In this document: positions 9,732-21,469 of the stretch, piece by piece
How positions within the stretch are numbered: the first letter of the stretch is position 1
Layout: each line of letters opens with the position of its first letter
Source of the DNA: Tetradesmus obliquus
Taxonomy: Eukaryota; Chlorophyta; Chlorophyceae; Sphaeropleales; Scenedesmaceae
Direction of reading: 5' to 3'
DNA: 64,000 nt
Assembly: GCA_030272155.1 (NCBI GenBank)
Contig: CP126194.1
Location: 7,485,001 to 7,549,000 of the forward strand
Made by a program: the position numbers and the translations under genes
The notes under the pieces: generated by a model
Seen by the model: only the letters and a program-made list of their open reading frames with translations
The model's database searches: none
Told to the model about the DNA's origin: nothing

Positions 9732-12700
9732 CTAGGTGGCCTTCAGTAAGATCTTTGGCTCTGGGACCAGTGTTTGCGTCAGCCAGATGCTGGCTCCATG
9801 AACACAGCAATCGACAAGCAGGAAAATTCTCTACTTTGCAAACTGCAAATGCAATAGCTCAGCGTGGTGTCCACTTCTACTTGGACACGCAAGCACACCT
9901 GTTCTGTTGCCAAGCCCTAGCGGGCTCACTGCGTCCTGGCAACGCAAGCCGGATGCTTGTGCACCACTTTCGGAGCGCAGGTCTCCCACATGGAACAGTG
10001 GTATGGTAATTGCGAAACCAGCCGTAAGTGCTCAAGGTGCTACAGCAGATGCAGCCTGAAGCTCAGGACTTCTGCTTGCTGGCATAATCCTGCTGTACAG
10101 TTGGCCAGACAGGGATGTAAATCCAACATCAAGAACAGCGAGTGATATGGGCGACTGAAAATGCTCTTTCACACGCAGCGCGTGGTACATGGCCTTCACA
10201 AGTGCTGGATGGCCTGTCACAGCTGGATGGCCTGCCACAGTGCGGCTGATGCCATGTACGCGGCGTCCGGACACTGGAATGATAAAGTTAACAATGACTG
10301 CACCAAGACAGCATTTGGTGTGACAGCACACCAACTGCTGAACGCGACCGAAAAGATCCGCGAACGAGCTTCGACATCCACAGTCATCCTGATGTCCGGC
10401 GCCTGTGGCACTGCCACTGGCAGGACTGGCAGTCCTGCACGCAAATGCATTTGCAGCTGCCTGCAGGCAGTACATTATGCATGTGACAACGCACCGCAAC
10501 ACCTGCAGGTGCCAGTTCAGCTGAGGCCGCTTCACATGTGAGGATGCCAGCTGTCAGCCCACAGGCGTCGACCAGGACTGCAATTGAAGCTGGCCGAGTC
10601 CATCGATTCACCTCACAGCATGCCCATGTGCGCAACCCCGCGCTAGATCATACGCAACAGATCTGCCTATACAACAAGAGAGTGAGCCTCACCGCTCCTC
10701 CTGATTGTCAGTCCGCTGTCAACAACAGGCCTGCAGAGCTGCGCTTGTCACATGCGGTGCGACACGTCAGCTTCACCTGCTTGACATGCACGGCAAGATG
10801 CTAGCAAGATGCCCAGCCACAAATATGCATATTCGCCAGGCAGAGGAGGCACCACTGGCTGGCAGCAGCAGCAGCAGCTGGCACGACAATGCAGAGTAAG
10901 CAGCACCCTGCTGACAGTGAGCCCAGCACTGTGGCTGCTGCACCCTGCCTAAAAGGCTAAGATTTGCGCCACACTTGTTGCAGGAACAGCCCCTGCAAGC
11001 AGCAGCTGCTACTCCTGCCTCTCCACGCACCACGCGTGCAGGCACTTGCCACAAGCAAGAAACCAACAGCACACAGAGCCTGCGCCAATGGGCAATGCAG
11101 GCAGTCTGAGACGCAGACTCGACTCGTTGCATAGTTTGGCACATTTGGAACAACACACGTGCAGTGTCCTGCCGGCAATGCTGGAGCCTCCTGCAGTGTC
11201 GACACACAAACTTGGCCCGCATAAAAGAAGTGGGTGAGCGCGCCCTAGGCCAGCAGCAGTGAGTCAGGCTGCTGGCCTCGCTGCTGCAATGCACACTCGG
11301 CAATTGCCGCAGTAACTTCCCCCGAGCTTCTTGCGCCGCAGTAACTTCTGCCGGGTGTCTATCTTTGCATGACGGGCCACAGCAGTAACAGCGGCGTGCA
11401 AGGTGCACGCCCGCCTAGTGCCGAGGGCGTGGCCGCCTAATACGCAGTTCACCAAAACCTGCGATTGTACAATGCTGACAGCTGAAATGTTTGCTGGCGA
11501 GCACAGCCTGCTGCGCTGATGACCACCTCCCCGTCAACACGCCCCAACTGCAGAGGCAGCAGCGGGTGGCTGTTGCTATTGCCAAGCTGCCCACTTGGCA
11601 GCTGCCGCATCCTGATGACCGGATGCATAGCCATGCAATAATCATCAGCAGCACACTGCCACACAAGCTGAGCATGGCGTTGCAGAAGCGGCGGCAACAG
11701 CAGCGCAGCCAGCACGCACGCATAGCCAGCAAAAGAAGTTTGCATAAGGCCGCAATGACGCACTGCACGGAGTTGAAAAACCCACAAACGTCACAGGCAG
11801 GGGAGAGTGCCGCACTGCAGTGACGAGACCCTCAATTACAACCACTTCCACCCTGGGTTAATGCACAAAATGTTGATGCAATGAGCGCGATGCAAGCAGG
11901 ACGCACATGCTGTCACATGTATTGGAAAGGCGGGCCGTTGCCCAACGTGCAGCAAGTGGCCAAGGTAGGCAGGCAGTGCTGCGGCAACAAGCTGACAAGT
12001 GCCAGCAAGTCTAGTGGAAATTCACAGCGCTTGAGGGCAGACAGCCGCATTGCGTCAGCTGCTACTGGATATGCACCAGCAAACGAGGTGGGGAAATCGT
12101 GCGAGCACAGCACGTCAGGAGCCTTACAGGAGCACACAACGTAGCACAGACGGGGGACGCATCACGCAACATGAAGACGGGACTTGGCCACCAGCAGTTG
12201 CAAGCAGCCTGAGCCGCCCCACACCGCTCAGAAAAGGCCAGGCAGCAAGCTGCTGCAATCAGCGCTTCTCGCACACCGTTTTGATGGAACCTGAAAGACA
12301 TACCGCGCAGTTCATGCGTACACATGCAGCAGCGCCGCAGCATACATACATTAGCACACCGCCGATTTGGGGTCCCAACTTGGGGTGAACTTGCCACTGC
12401 CACCACCCGTATGCCCAACCCTTGAAGCATAAAATGTGAGCCCCCAAAAGACACATCAAGAGCTCAGCCATGTGTTAGTCAGCAATCGGGTACTAAGTAG
12501 TGTACCATGAACTCCGCCAGTGGCAGCAGCATGAGTGCGCTGCCAAAGACAGCTGACACAACAGGTGTGCAGCAACGTACGGTACGATTTGCAAGCACCT
12601 GCTGCAAGCACTGCTGTTCAGCCGTGTTCCGTTCTGGAAGCCCTAGTACAGTGGCACTGAAGGCATGCACAGGAAAAGTTGGCAGCCACCCAACAATAAT

Positions 12701-12902
12701 CCACAGCCTTGCTGTCCTTGTACTGGTCAATTCCTGGTTGTGAAAAACAACAGCTGAGCCAGCCCCACATGTTGTGCTGAAAGCCACAAGCCAACTAAAG
12801 GAGGCATAGACATCTCTTGTGAAGCTGCAGAACCCTCAGGAAAAGCGGTAAGCAACGCAGACGCAGCAGACACGTCGTATATCCTGTACAGTGCTATACA
12901 CA
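9732..12902. other. Gene-free region upstream of the F-box/LRR gene
   Basis: Only short unrelated frames are present on both strands, with no family resemblance and no consistent splice chain. Base composition is more A-rich than in the neighbouring genes. It probably holds the F-box/LRR promoter near 9732-10000; the rest is unexplained. Confidence 0.5.
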
Positions 12903-12966
12903 AGCACTTTGGTTCTATAGAACCAAAGGTAGCACTTTGGTTCTATAGAACCAAAGGTAGCACTTT
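12903..12966. repeat. Tandem 28-bp unit with perfect 22-bp palindromes
   Basis: Two identical 28-bp units (12903-12930 and 12931-12958) and an 8-bp partial third. Each contains a perfect 22-bp palindrome centred on CTATAG, at 12907-12928 and 12935-12956; the half-site is CTTTGGTTCTA. It lies about 540 bp beyond the kinase stop codon in otherwise featureless DNA. Confidence 0.9.
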
Positions 12967-13235
12967 GACTGGCCTCCACTGCAATTGCCCAGTGATCTCA
13001 GTGCCGCAAGTGACTCTGCTATGTCCCGACACACGCCCCATCACAGCACACTACTGCCACCAACAAACCCTGCAAATGCACTGTCTGCAGTACAAGCACA
13101 AAAGCGCCAGCCGGCTAGCAGGCCAGCTCTCTGGTGTCATCAACAACCCTTGCAAGTACAGAGCACTGCAGTACCCGCAGAACAAGCAGTACAAGCAGTA
13201 CAACAGAGCCAGCCAGCTTGCAATCGCAGCATCAA

Positions 13236-13495
13236 GCCCTCCAAATGCCAGCCAGCCAGCTTGCAGGCATCAAGCCTCCTGCCAAGTGACAGCAGTTGCT
13301 TGCAGCGTCAGGTCTCCAAGTGCCAGCCAGCCAGCCAGCCAGCTTGCAGCATGTACCTCCCAAGTACCAGCCAGCCAGCCAGCTTGTAGGCATCAAGCCT
13401 GCCAAGTAGCAGCTAGCCAGCCAGCCAGCCAGCTTGCAGCATCCAACTGCCAAGTAGCAGCTAGCCAGCCAGCCAGCCAGCTTGCAGCATGCCAC
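13236..13495. repeat. AGCCAGCCAGCTTGCAG minisatellite in the kinase 3' UTR
   Basis: At least five imperfect units of about 45-60 bp share agccagccagccagcttgcag followed by a variable link such as gcatcaagcctgccaagt. The last two units are nearly identical. The array ends a few bases beyond the kinase stop codon (minus strand), so it would be transcribed in the 3' UTR if that UTR extends this far. Confidence 0.8.
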
Positions 13496-13502
13496 AGCGG
13501 CA

Positions 13503-16500
13503 TCAATCCTCCCAGGGCTCGTCCTTAAGCTGCTGGAAGGGCGAGCCGGCCCTGCCGCCACGCTGCGTGCCCAAAACGCCGCCAACCGCAGCAGCAGCGG
13601 TGCGCCCAGCAGCCGCATCGCCAGCGTCTCGCTCACCACCAGGAGGCACATCGGCTGCGTCTGCAGCAGGACCAGCGGGCGTCAGCGCAGCAGCTGCAGC
13701 GCTACCATCACCATCACCGCGGCTCCCGAGCCCAGTAGCTGCAGCAGCAGCAGCAGCAGCAGCAGGAGGCTTGGGTGGTGTGGGGTCCACGCCAAGCACT
13801 GCTGCCACTGCAGCCACTGCTGCTGCGCGGCGGGCAGGGGCTGTGATCCCAAGCACACGCCGAGGCGCGGCAGCAGCAGCAGCAGCAGCAGGAGAGGCAG
13901 GTACCACCTCCTCCTCTGCAATCTCTGCCAGTGTGTGGAAGGTGCTGCTGCTGCTGGTGCGCCTGCCTGCTGCACTGCGGCCGGCAGGGCTAACAAGCTG
14001 CTGCTGCTGCCGGGCCTGCGCTGCTGCTGCTGCCTGGCGCTGCTGCTCCTGCGCCAGCAGCTGCTCGAGTGTGGCAGTCACCTCGGCAAAGGAGGGCCTG
14101 CAGGGGCACGCGGTAAGGAGGGATGCCGTGTTTGTGTTGCTGTGCATCAGCACAATGCACAACAACTCATCATGGGCAGATGATTGCTCAAGGCTGTTCA
14201 GACATATCTACTGCTGCTGACGCTTTTTGGTGTGCATTGGGCGTTGCAGCATTGCGGCTGCAATAGGCGCCTGCCAACGCTTGCAGGATGCCAGCACACA
14301 GCTGGCGTGTGGCGGTAGCAACAATAACGACCAGCATTCATGACGCAGCTTGCACCGCCTTCAACCCTGGCAGTGGCTCACCTGTCCTGCGGCTCATGCT
14401 GCCAGCACGCCTCTGCAAGCCGCCTGTATTCAAGCGGTGGGGCCAGCTCTGCCGCCATGTTGCCAAACAGCTGCTGCTGCTGCTGGGCAGCAGAAGCGCT
14501 GCTAGTGCCAGCCGCAGCAGCCTCACTGCTGCTGCTGCTGCTGCTGTTGCTGTTGCTGGGCCATGCTGGGCGCAGGCCGTCCCTGACCACTGCCGCCCCG
14601 AGCAGTGCCTTCGGCACATCTGAGCAGCAGCAGCAGCAGCAGCAGCAGTATATCCAGGCGACGCAGATTGAGCCGCATGTGGCAAGCAACGTAGCACCAA
14701 AGTGTGTATGGCATGGACCAAAGCCGGCGGCACAGGCTGCTGCGGCTCTCAAAGATGCACGGTTCAATTTGGTTTGCACCGAATGCACGGCAGATCAGGC
14801 TGGGCAGGCCTACCTGCTGGGCTACACACATGTGGTACAGACGTAGCGTCAACTTTGCCGCTGCCTGCCAGTGCTGCAGAACCAGCATGCACAGCTGCTG
14901 CGCCGCATGAGCTGATGCCAGCGCAGGCTGCGGCGCAAGGCACATTTGTAAATGAATGTACAACACGCCAAAACGCCCGCCGGCTCACCCGCGAACACGC
15001 GGCGCCCCGTGGCCATGTGGTACAGCAGGCAGCCCATGGCGTACACGTCCGAGGCGCGGCTAGCGCGGCCGTGCAGCAGCAGCTGCAGGCAGCATTGCAA
15101 GGCAGCACAGCAGCGTGGTCAGCAGCTTCAAGGTCTGTAACTCACAAAGCTGCAGGAAGATTTATACGCGTCAGGCAGCTTTGCAGCTGTCAAGGACAAA
15201 GGCGCCCCTCTCTATCGTCAATCGCATCGGCTCTTGAGGCAGCACAAGCCAGCCAAGGCGGTGACGCATGCTTGCAAGGACAGTCAATGTTTCCTATTGC
15301 TGTTGTCGGGGAAATAACCAAACTCAAGCATGGCAAGCATGGCAAGAACCTTTGCTGCTACGGGCTGTAAGGTGTAGGTGTCCTGCAAGCAGCATGCAGT
15401 ACAAGTGTCCTGCAAGCAGCATGCAGTACAAGTGTCCTGCAAGCAGGCTTGCAGTACAAGTGTCCTGCAAGCAGGCATGCAGTACAAGTGTCCTGCAAGC
15501 AGGCATGCAATACAAGTGTCCTGCAAGCAGGCATGCAATACAAGTGTCCTGCAAGCAGGCATGCAATACAAGTGTCCTGCAAGCAGGCATGCTGGCTGGC
15601 CTCACCTCAGGGCTCATGTGGCTCAGCGTGCCCTGCAGCAGCAGCAGCACAGGACACACATATCAGCGCCTTGTCCTCTCACACAGTGACAGCAAACACA
15701 GCAGATGATGAGCCCTGCTGACTGCTGACAGCTGCACGTTGCTGCCCATACAGGCCTAGCCTGGCTGCTGCTTACTAGTCCAACACAGCGGCTGCATATC
15801 ACAGCGCTCACACACAGCACTACGCATGCCGGCTACACCATGCACGCTAGCCGCAGCAGCTGGCAGCACCCTGCCAAGCTACCTAGGAACCTGCCACATG
15901 CTGTGTACAGCCGCATGCCAGCTTGCATGAACTTCCTAGCAGTGCTGCTGGCGAGCTGCTGCAGGCACTGCACGCACCCTGTGCACCCCGGAGATGTGTG
16001 TGTCCTGCTCTTCCAGCACACACGCCAGCCCAAGGTCTGCAACCTTAGCCACAAGCTGGTCACAAGGCGCCATCCCGCCAGGGCCACCCAGGGCAGCGCT
16101 GCTGCTGCTGCTGCTGCTGCCGGCGGGGCGCCAGGTGCGTGCTGCTGTGCCTGCTGGGCTGCTGCCTGACAGCTCCAGCTTGAGCAGCACATTGTCAGCC
16201 TGCAGGAGGCAGCAGCAGCGGAGGCGTTGTTCATTGCCCAGGCTCCACATTAGTCAGCTTCAGCGAATGCCGGGGCTCTGTTCTTCATGAGCAGCTGGCA
16301 CGAGCATCAGCGCCTGCAGCAGCTCAAACTGAGCCTTGACTTCACACACTGCATCTACAGCACAACCGCAACGCACGCGCCGACATGACACAACACAACA
16401 CAGTACACAGCAGTACACAGCACACAGGTCACACCCACCTTGAGGTCTCCGTGCAGCACTCCCTCGGAGTGCAGGTGGTGCATGGCTCTTGCCACGCCCA

Positions 16501-19500
16501 GCGCCAGCCCCAGCACGCTGGCGTAGTGCGGCCGGCCGCTGCCAGGATCGGCCAGCAGCCGCGACTCCAGCGCGGCACGCAGCGAGCCCTGCGGACGGCA
16601 GGGTGGGGAGGCGGGTGGGTCGGTGGGCGGGGGTGCATGGCATGGCACGCAGGTGTGCAGGCAAGTAAACAGGGAGGCATGCAGGCATGCAGCTGCGAAT
16701 CCAGCGCGGCGCGCAGCGAGCCCTGCGCCAGGCAGGGCGGGCAATCGCAGACACGTTGAGGCAGGAGCGGCACGCAGCGCATTCTAAAGGAAGCCGCAGT
16801 TGCTTAGTAAGCCTTGCACGCTGCTTGCAGGAACAGTCTGAGAAGGTGCTGCAAGAGGAAACGGCATCAGACACATGCTTACACAGCATGAAGCCACCCA
16901 CAACAAAGCAAAACACAAGAAAACCGCCACGCACCATGGGGCAGTACTCCATGACCAGGTGCAGCTCGTACCACACCACCTGCTGCTGTAACCCGCACAC
17001 GGTTCTATCACACACAGTAGAGCACGTTTGTGACATTCGCCACGCACCATGGGGCAGTACTCCATGACCAGGTGCAGCTCGTATCCTGTAACAGACGCGC
17101 GCTGGCTGCTGCTGCCGCCGCCAGAGGCGCGCTCGCCGCCATGACCTGCGCCGCTGCTGTCTCCTGAGCCCTGATCAGCCATGAAGTGGCCCAGCGGGCG
17201 CAGCATGTAGGAGTACACCTGCAAAGGGTGCGCAAGTTGAGCGGGTGGGTGAGTTGGCCATCTCCCATGGGTGCAGCAGGTGTGGCGTGTTGTTGAGGCG
17301 CAGTGTGGCAAGATGGCAGCATGTAGGAGTAATCCTGCACAGGCACAACCGTGATGGTTAGTTGGGTGCAGCATGTGTGCAGGTTGTCGAGGTACTGTGT
17401 CGTCTGATGCGCACTGAGCAGGCGCAGCATGTAGCAGTACACCTGCAGGGGCAGCAGTTGCAGGTGCAACCACGAGTTGGGTACAGCAGTACGTCGGGTG
17501 TTGTCAAGGTGCAGTGTGGCCTGATACGTCCTGAGTGGAGCGGGCAGCAGCTGACGTAACATACGCGGCACAATCAGCAGCAGTGCCAGCACAGCCCCTG
17601 CAAGCAGCACACAGCAGCTCACATTGCAGCTAAACAGCAAAACCTAACCCACACACGATACAGCGAGCAGCAGCAGTATATATGGCAAAACCTGCAAAAA
17701 ACACAAGTAAGCTCACCTGCACAATGTTGGGGTGGTGGATGCTGGTGCCCAGCGCCGTCTCCGTCACAGCCATCTGCTCACGCCGCCCTGCTGCCCGCCC
17801 CTCCCCTGACCCCACCCCCACGCCCAAGCTGCCGCCAGCAGCAGCAGGCAGCTGCAGCACCTTGACAGCAGCCGGAACACCACGCCAGGTAGCTCGATAC
17901 ACTACGCCAAAGGAGCCGGACCCTATCACATCGTGCAGCTGCAGCTGCTGCATCTCCTGGGTGGGTGTTACAACAAGTGAGGAGCTGGCCTGCCTGCCCT
18001 GGCTGCGCGGAGACTCCCCTGCAGCAAGCCCGGCTGCAGTCACTGCAGCTGCAGGGGACAGCGCCTGCAGATCTTCCCGCTGCTCTGCTGCTGCTGCTGC
18101 TGCTTGAGTGATCTCAGTCAAGCCGAGCATCTGCTGCTGCTGCTCCTGCGGATCCTGCTGCTGCTGTTGCTGGCCCTGCTGCTCGTAGTGCTGCTGGTCA
18201 GCTGCACAGTCTTCATCGATCGACAGCCGCACCACGCGCTGCTGCATCTCCTGCTTGGCACTGCCACCCTTGGCGGCTGCACTCGCAACAGTCGCAGCAG
18301 CATCAGCGCGCGCTGCGCCGCCCGCAGCACCGCCGCCGCTGCCGCTGCTGGGTTAGTTCTTGCGCGACATGCCCGGCGGCGTGCTGGACTGCCACCTGCT
18401 GCTGCTGCTGCTGCTGATGGTGCCTTGGAAGCCTGACAGCCGCCGCGCATGCATCTCAGCGCTGACGCTGCTGATGGCACCTGCCAAGCGCAGCGCCACA
18501 TTCCCTCCCGCCTCCTGCTGCTGCTGCTGCTTGGCTGCCCACTTTTGCTGCTGGCTAGGTTCGCCGGGCCATGGTGATCCTGCTGCTGCTGCTGCGGGAG
18601 CTGCTGCTGCATTGTCTAAAGCCATCAGCTGCTCGCCGGCTAGAACCCCCAGTGATGTGCTGTCGTCAGCAATGGCAGCTGCAGCAGCCGCCTGGTCACC
18701 CCCTGGCACCACATGCTGCGCTTGTGCGCTGGCAGCAGCTCCGCCGCTTCTACTCGCAAACAGCGGCGTGCGTGAGCCTGCTGTTGCTGCTGCGCTGCTG
18801 TGCGGCTCCCCTGAGCACAGCTCCCGCATGCGCTGCGCAAGCAGCGCAGAGTAGGCCTTCAGGCTCTCGCTGCTGCGGCTGCCAGTCGTGCCAGGGCTGC
18901 CGCCATAGCCCCATTCGCCACCTCCATTTGCTGCCGTGTCCTTGCCAGACACATCCTGCTGGTGCTTTGCCAGCTGATGCCCCCTCCTGCGCCTCCTGCT
19001 CACACATGCTACTGCCGCTGCGGCTGCCAGCACAGGCAGTGCAACTGCAAGCGCTACCAGTGCTGCCTGCCAGGCCGGCCAGACGCTGCTGCTGCTGCTG
19101 TTGCCGCCACGGCTGCTGCTGCGGGCGGCGCCTGGCCACAGGTAGTCAGGTGGCAGAGGGGTGCCGGCCGCCGCCGCAATAATGCACACATTCTTGCCAG
19201 TCAAGCCCAGCCCCTGCAAGCTGCCAACACATATTGTCTGCTGCCCTGTGGCATCCCCAGAAACGGCAGACAGCCGCCGCCGGCGCAAGTCTGCTGCTGC
19301 TGCTGCTGCGCCATGTTCCCCTGCAATTGCGCTGCTGTTGGCCAGCACCAGCGAGCGATACACCACAGGCAGCGGGCCTGCTGCTGTCGGGTACACCATG
19401 CTGAGCACGGCTGCCTCTCCCTTGCCTGCTGCTGCCACGAGCGCTGCTGCCGCTGCTGCTGCCAGCGCTGCTGCTTCCATGGGAGGGATGACCAGGCTGA

Positions 19501-21238
19501 CGTTGCTCAGGGACACCTGATCACTGGCTGCCACATTCCTGCAAGCAGACAGCAGCAAGCAGCAGCACCGGGTGAGCACTACTGGCCCATATCATCGCAT
19601 GTGGCAGAGCAGGGGTTCGGAGCGGCAACCATCTGTGCACAACCACTGCAGCAGCAGCATCCAACCCACTGCAGCAACACACAGCTCTGCAAACCTTTTG
19701 AACAACAAATCACCTGCTGATGAACCACAATCTCACCTGCTGATGAACCACAGCAGGTGTGTATAGGCCTCTGCAGGCAGCTTCGACACCCAGGAGCTGC
19801 CGCCCAGGCTGCCAGCCGCCGCATCACCCGTAGGCACCGCCACAGCCGTCGCCGCATGCATGCTGCCCGCAGCAGCCGCCAGATCGCCCTGCGGCAGGCC
19901 CCTGAACCCCATCTGCACGAATTGAAGCAGCGCCCGGGGCCCCGAGCCCAACCCTAGGCCTGCATTCTCACCCCCAGCCACGCTCAGGCTGTCAGGCCCG
20001 GCGGCTCCAGGCTGCGGGGCTGACAGCGGGTCCTGAAGCCTGAACATGCCTCGCAGGAACCCCACATCAAGCACACGTGTGCCCTGGAACTGCACCGGGC
20101 AGCGCACCAGCCAGCCGCCGTCAACAGGCCAGAACAATGGCAGCGGTGTGTCGCCGCTCTGCGCTGTGGTGCGCGTTTTGCCGTCGTATTCTTTGCTGGA
20201 GGTATTGTTGTTGGCGGCTGTCGGCAGCTCAATGTTGGGTGGCGAGCCGCCGGTGACGCGCGAGTAGTTGAGCTCTGTGGGCGTGCCCCAGCTGACCACG
20301 CCTGTTGTGGGTGACGACGGCAGCAGCACGAAGCTGCGCCCGCAGCCTCCCCTAGTCGGGCAGAAGGTCAGCAGCATATGGCAGAAGCACACCGCAGATC
20401 AGCACGAGGCGAAGCCAGGGTGCCACCTCACTCTAACGAAGGGCATACTGCAGCCAGTGGCGTGTAAGGAAGCCAGCAGCCAGCCTCCCCTGATTGATGG
20501 CAGCAGCAGATGCAGAGGCCACTGGAAATGCGCCTGAGCTGGGTGCAGCGTGTGGCCTCACACAAATGACAGCAGATCGCAGCCAATGGCTTGTGAGGAA
20601 GCTCGCACTGCACCACCAATGCACAAGGCACAGCAGCTGCACCCCATGCAAATAGCAAAGGGATAAACACATGCCGCCCCGCACCTGGCGATGTTAAAGA
20701 GCGTAACCGCCAGATCTTCAATGCTGTACACGGGCCCCACTGCTGGGTCGGCCTGCCCCGCCACCAGCACCTGGTGGATGCTCGCATTAAAGGCCAGCGG
20801 CAGCAGCGGCGCTGCAACGGGGCGCGTGGTCAAACTGGTGTTGACCAGGCGCATATCTTTTTTGAAAAGGGTGGCGATAACGTATTCGCCCGGCTCTGAG
20901 CCAGCGACGATCTGCAGGGAGGCGGTGGTGTGAGGTGATACCACAGTGCGGATGAGTTTGGTCCCCGCTGCCTGGGTGATTCGAGGTGATATGGAAGCGT
21001 GGGTATGTTCAGCATTCAGTGCCTGGGAGAGGCAGCTACGCACAGAAACACCGGCGCTGGTGACGCCAGCCTACTGAAGCATGCTATGTCACACTGCAGA
21101 TGGTTAGCACAACTGGGCCTCCATGCAATGTCTCTGCAGCCGCCGCCGCACCTGCAGCAGCGTGACCCTCAGCTGCGTGCGCATGTGCACCGTCTGCGCA
21201 TTCCAAAAGCCCAGCTCGCTGTTGAAGGCAGACGCCCT

Positions 21239-21289
<51 letters not shown>

Positions 21290-21435
21290 GGCTGAGGCAT
21301 GGTACGTTTGACGGGATCAGCAGTGACCCACAGGCGAGTACACAGCTAGCTTTTTACTGGCATGTGTGCTAACAAGCACCTGCGCACGCTGCAAGCATAT
21401 GAAGCATACCAGGCTGTCAACACGGACTCAGCAAG

Positions 21436-21469
<34 letters not shown>

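Noticed and set aside
7582..9735. Plus-strand frames of 337 and 359 codons
   Set aside because: Antisense shadows of the F-box/LRR gene, made of poly-Leu and poly-Cys from CAG/CTG runs.
13482..14220. Long plus-strand frames opposite the last kinase exon
   Set aside because: Complement of a GC-rich, low-complexity coding exon; no conserved motif.
15377..15594. CRISPR array
   Set aside because: Units are contiguous with no unique spacers and lie in an intron of a eukaryotic gene.
17630..18247. Separate kinase gene starting at Met 18247
   Set aside because: It has only a start inside a Gln-rich linker and no N-terminal features; a 48-nt intron joins it in phase to the transmembrane exon. Kept as an alternative, not annotated.
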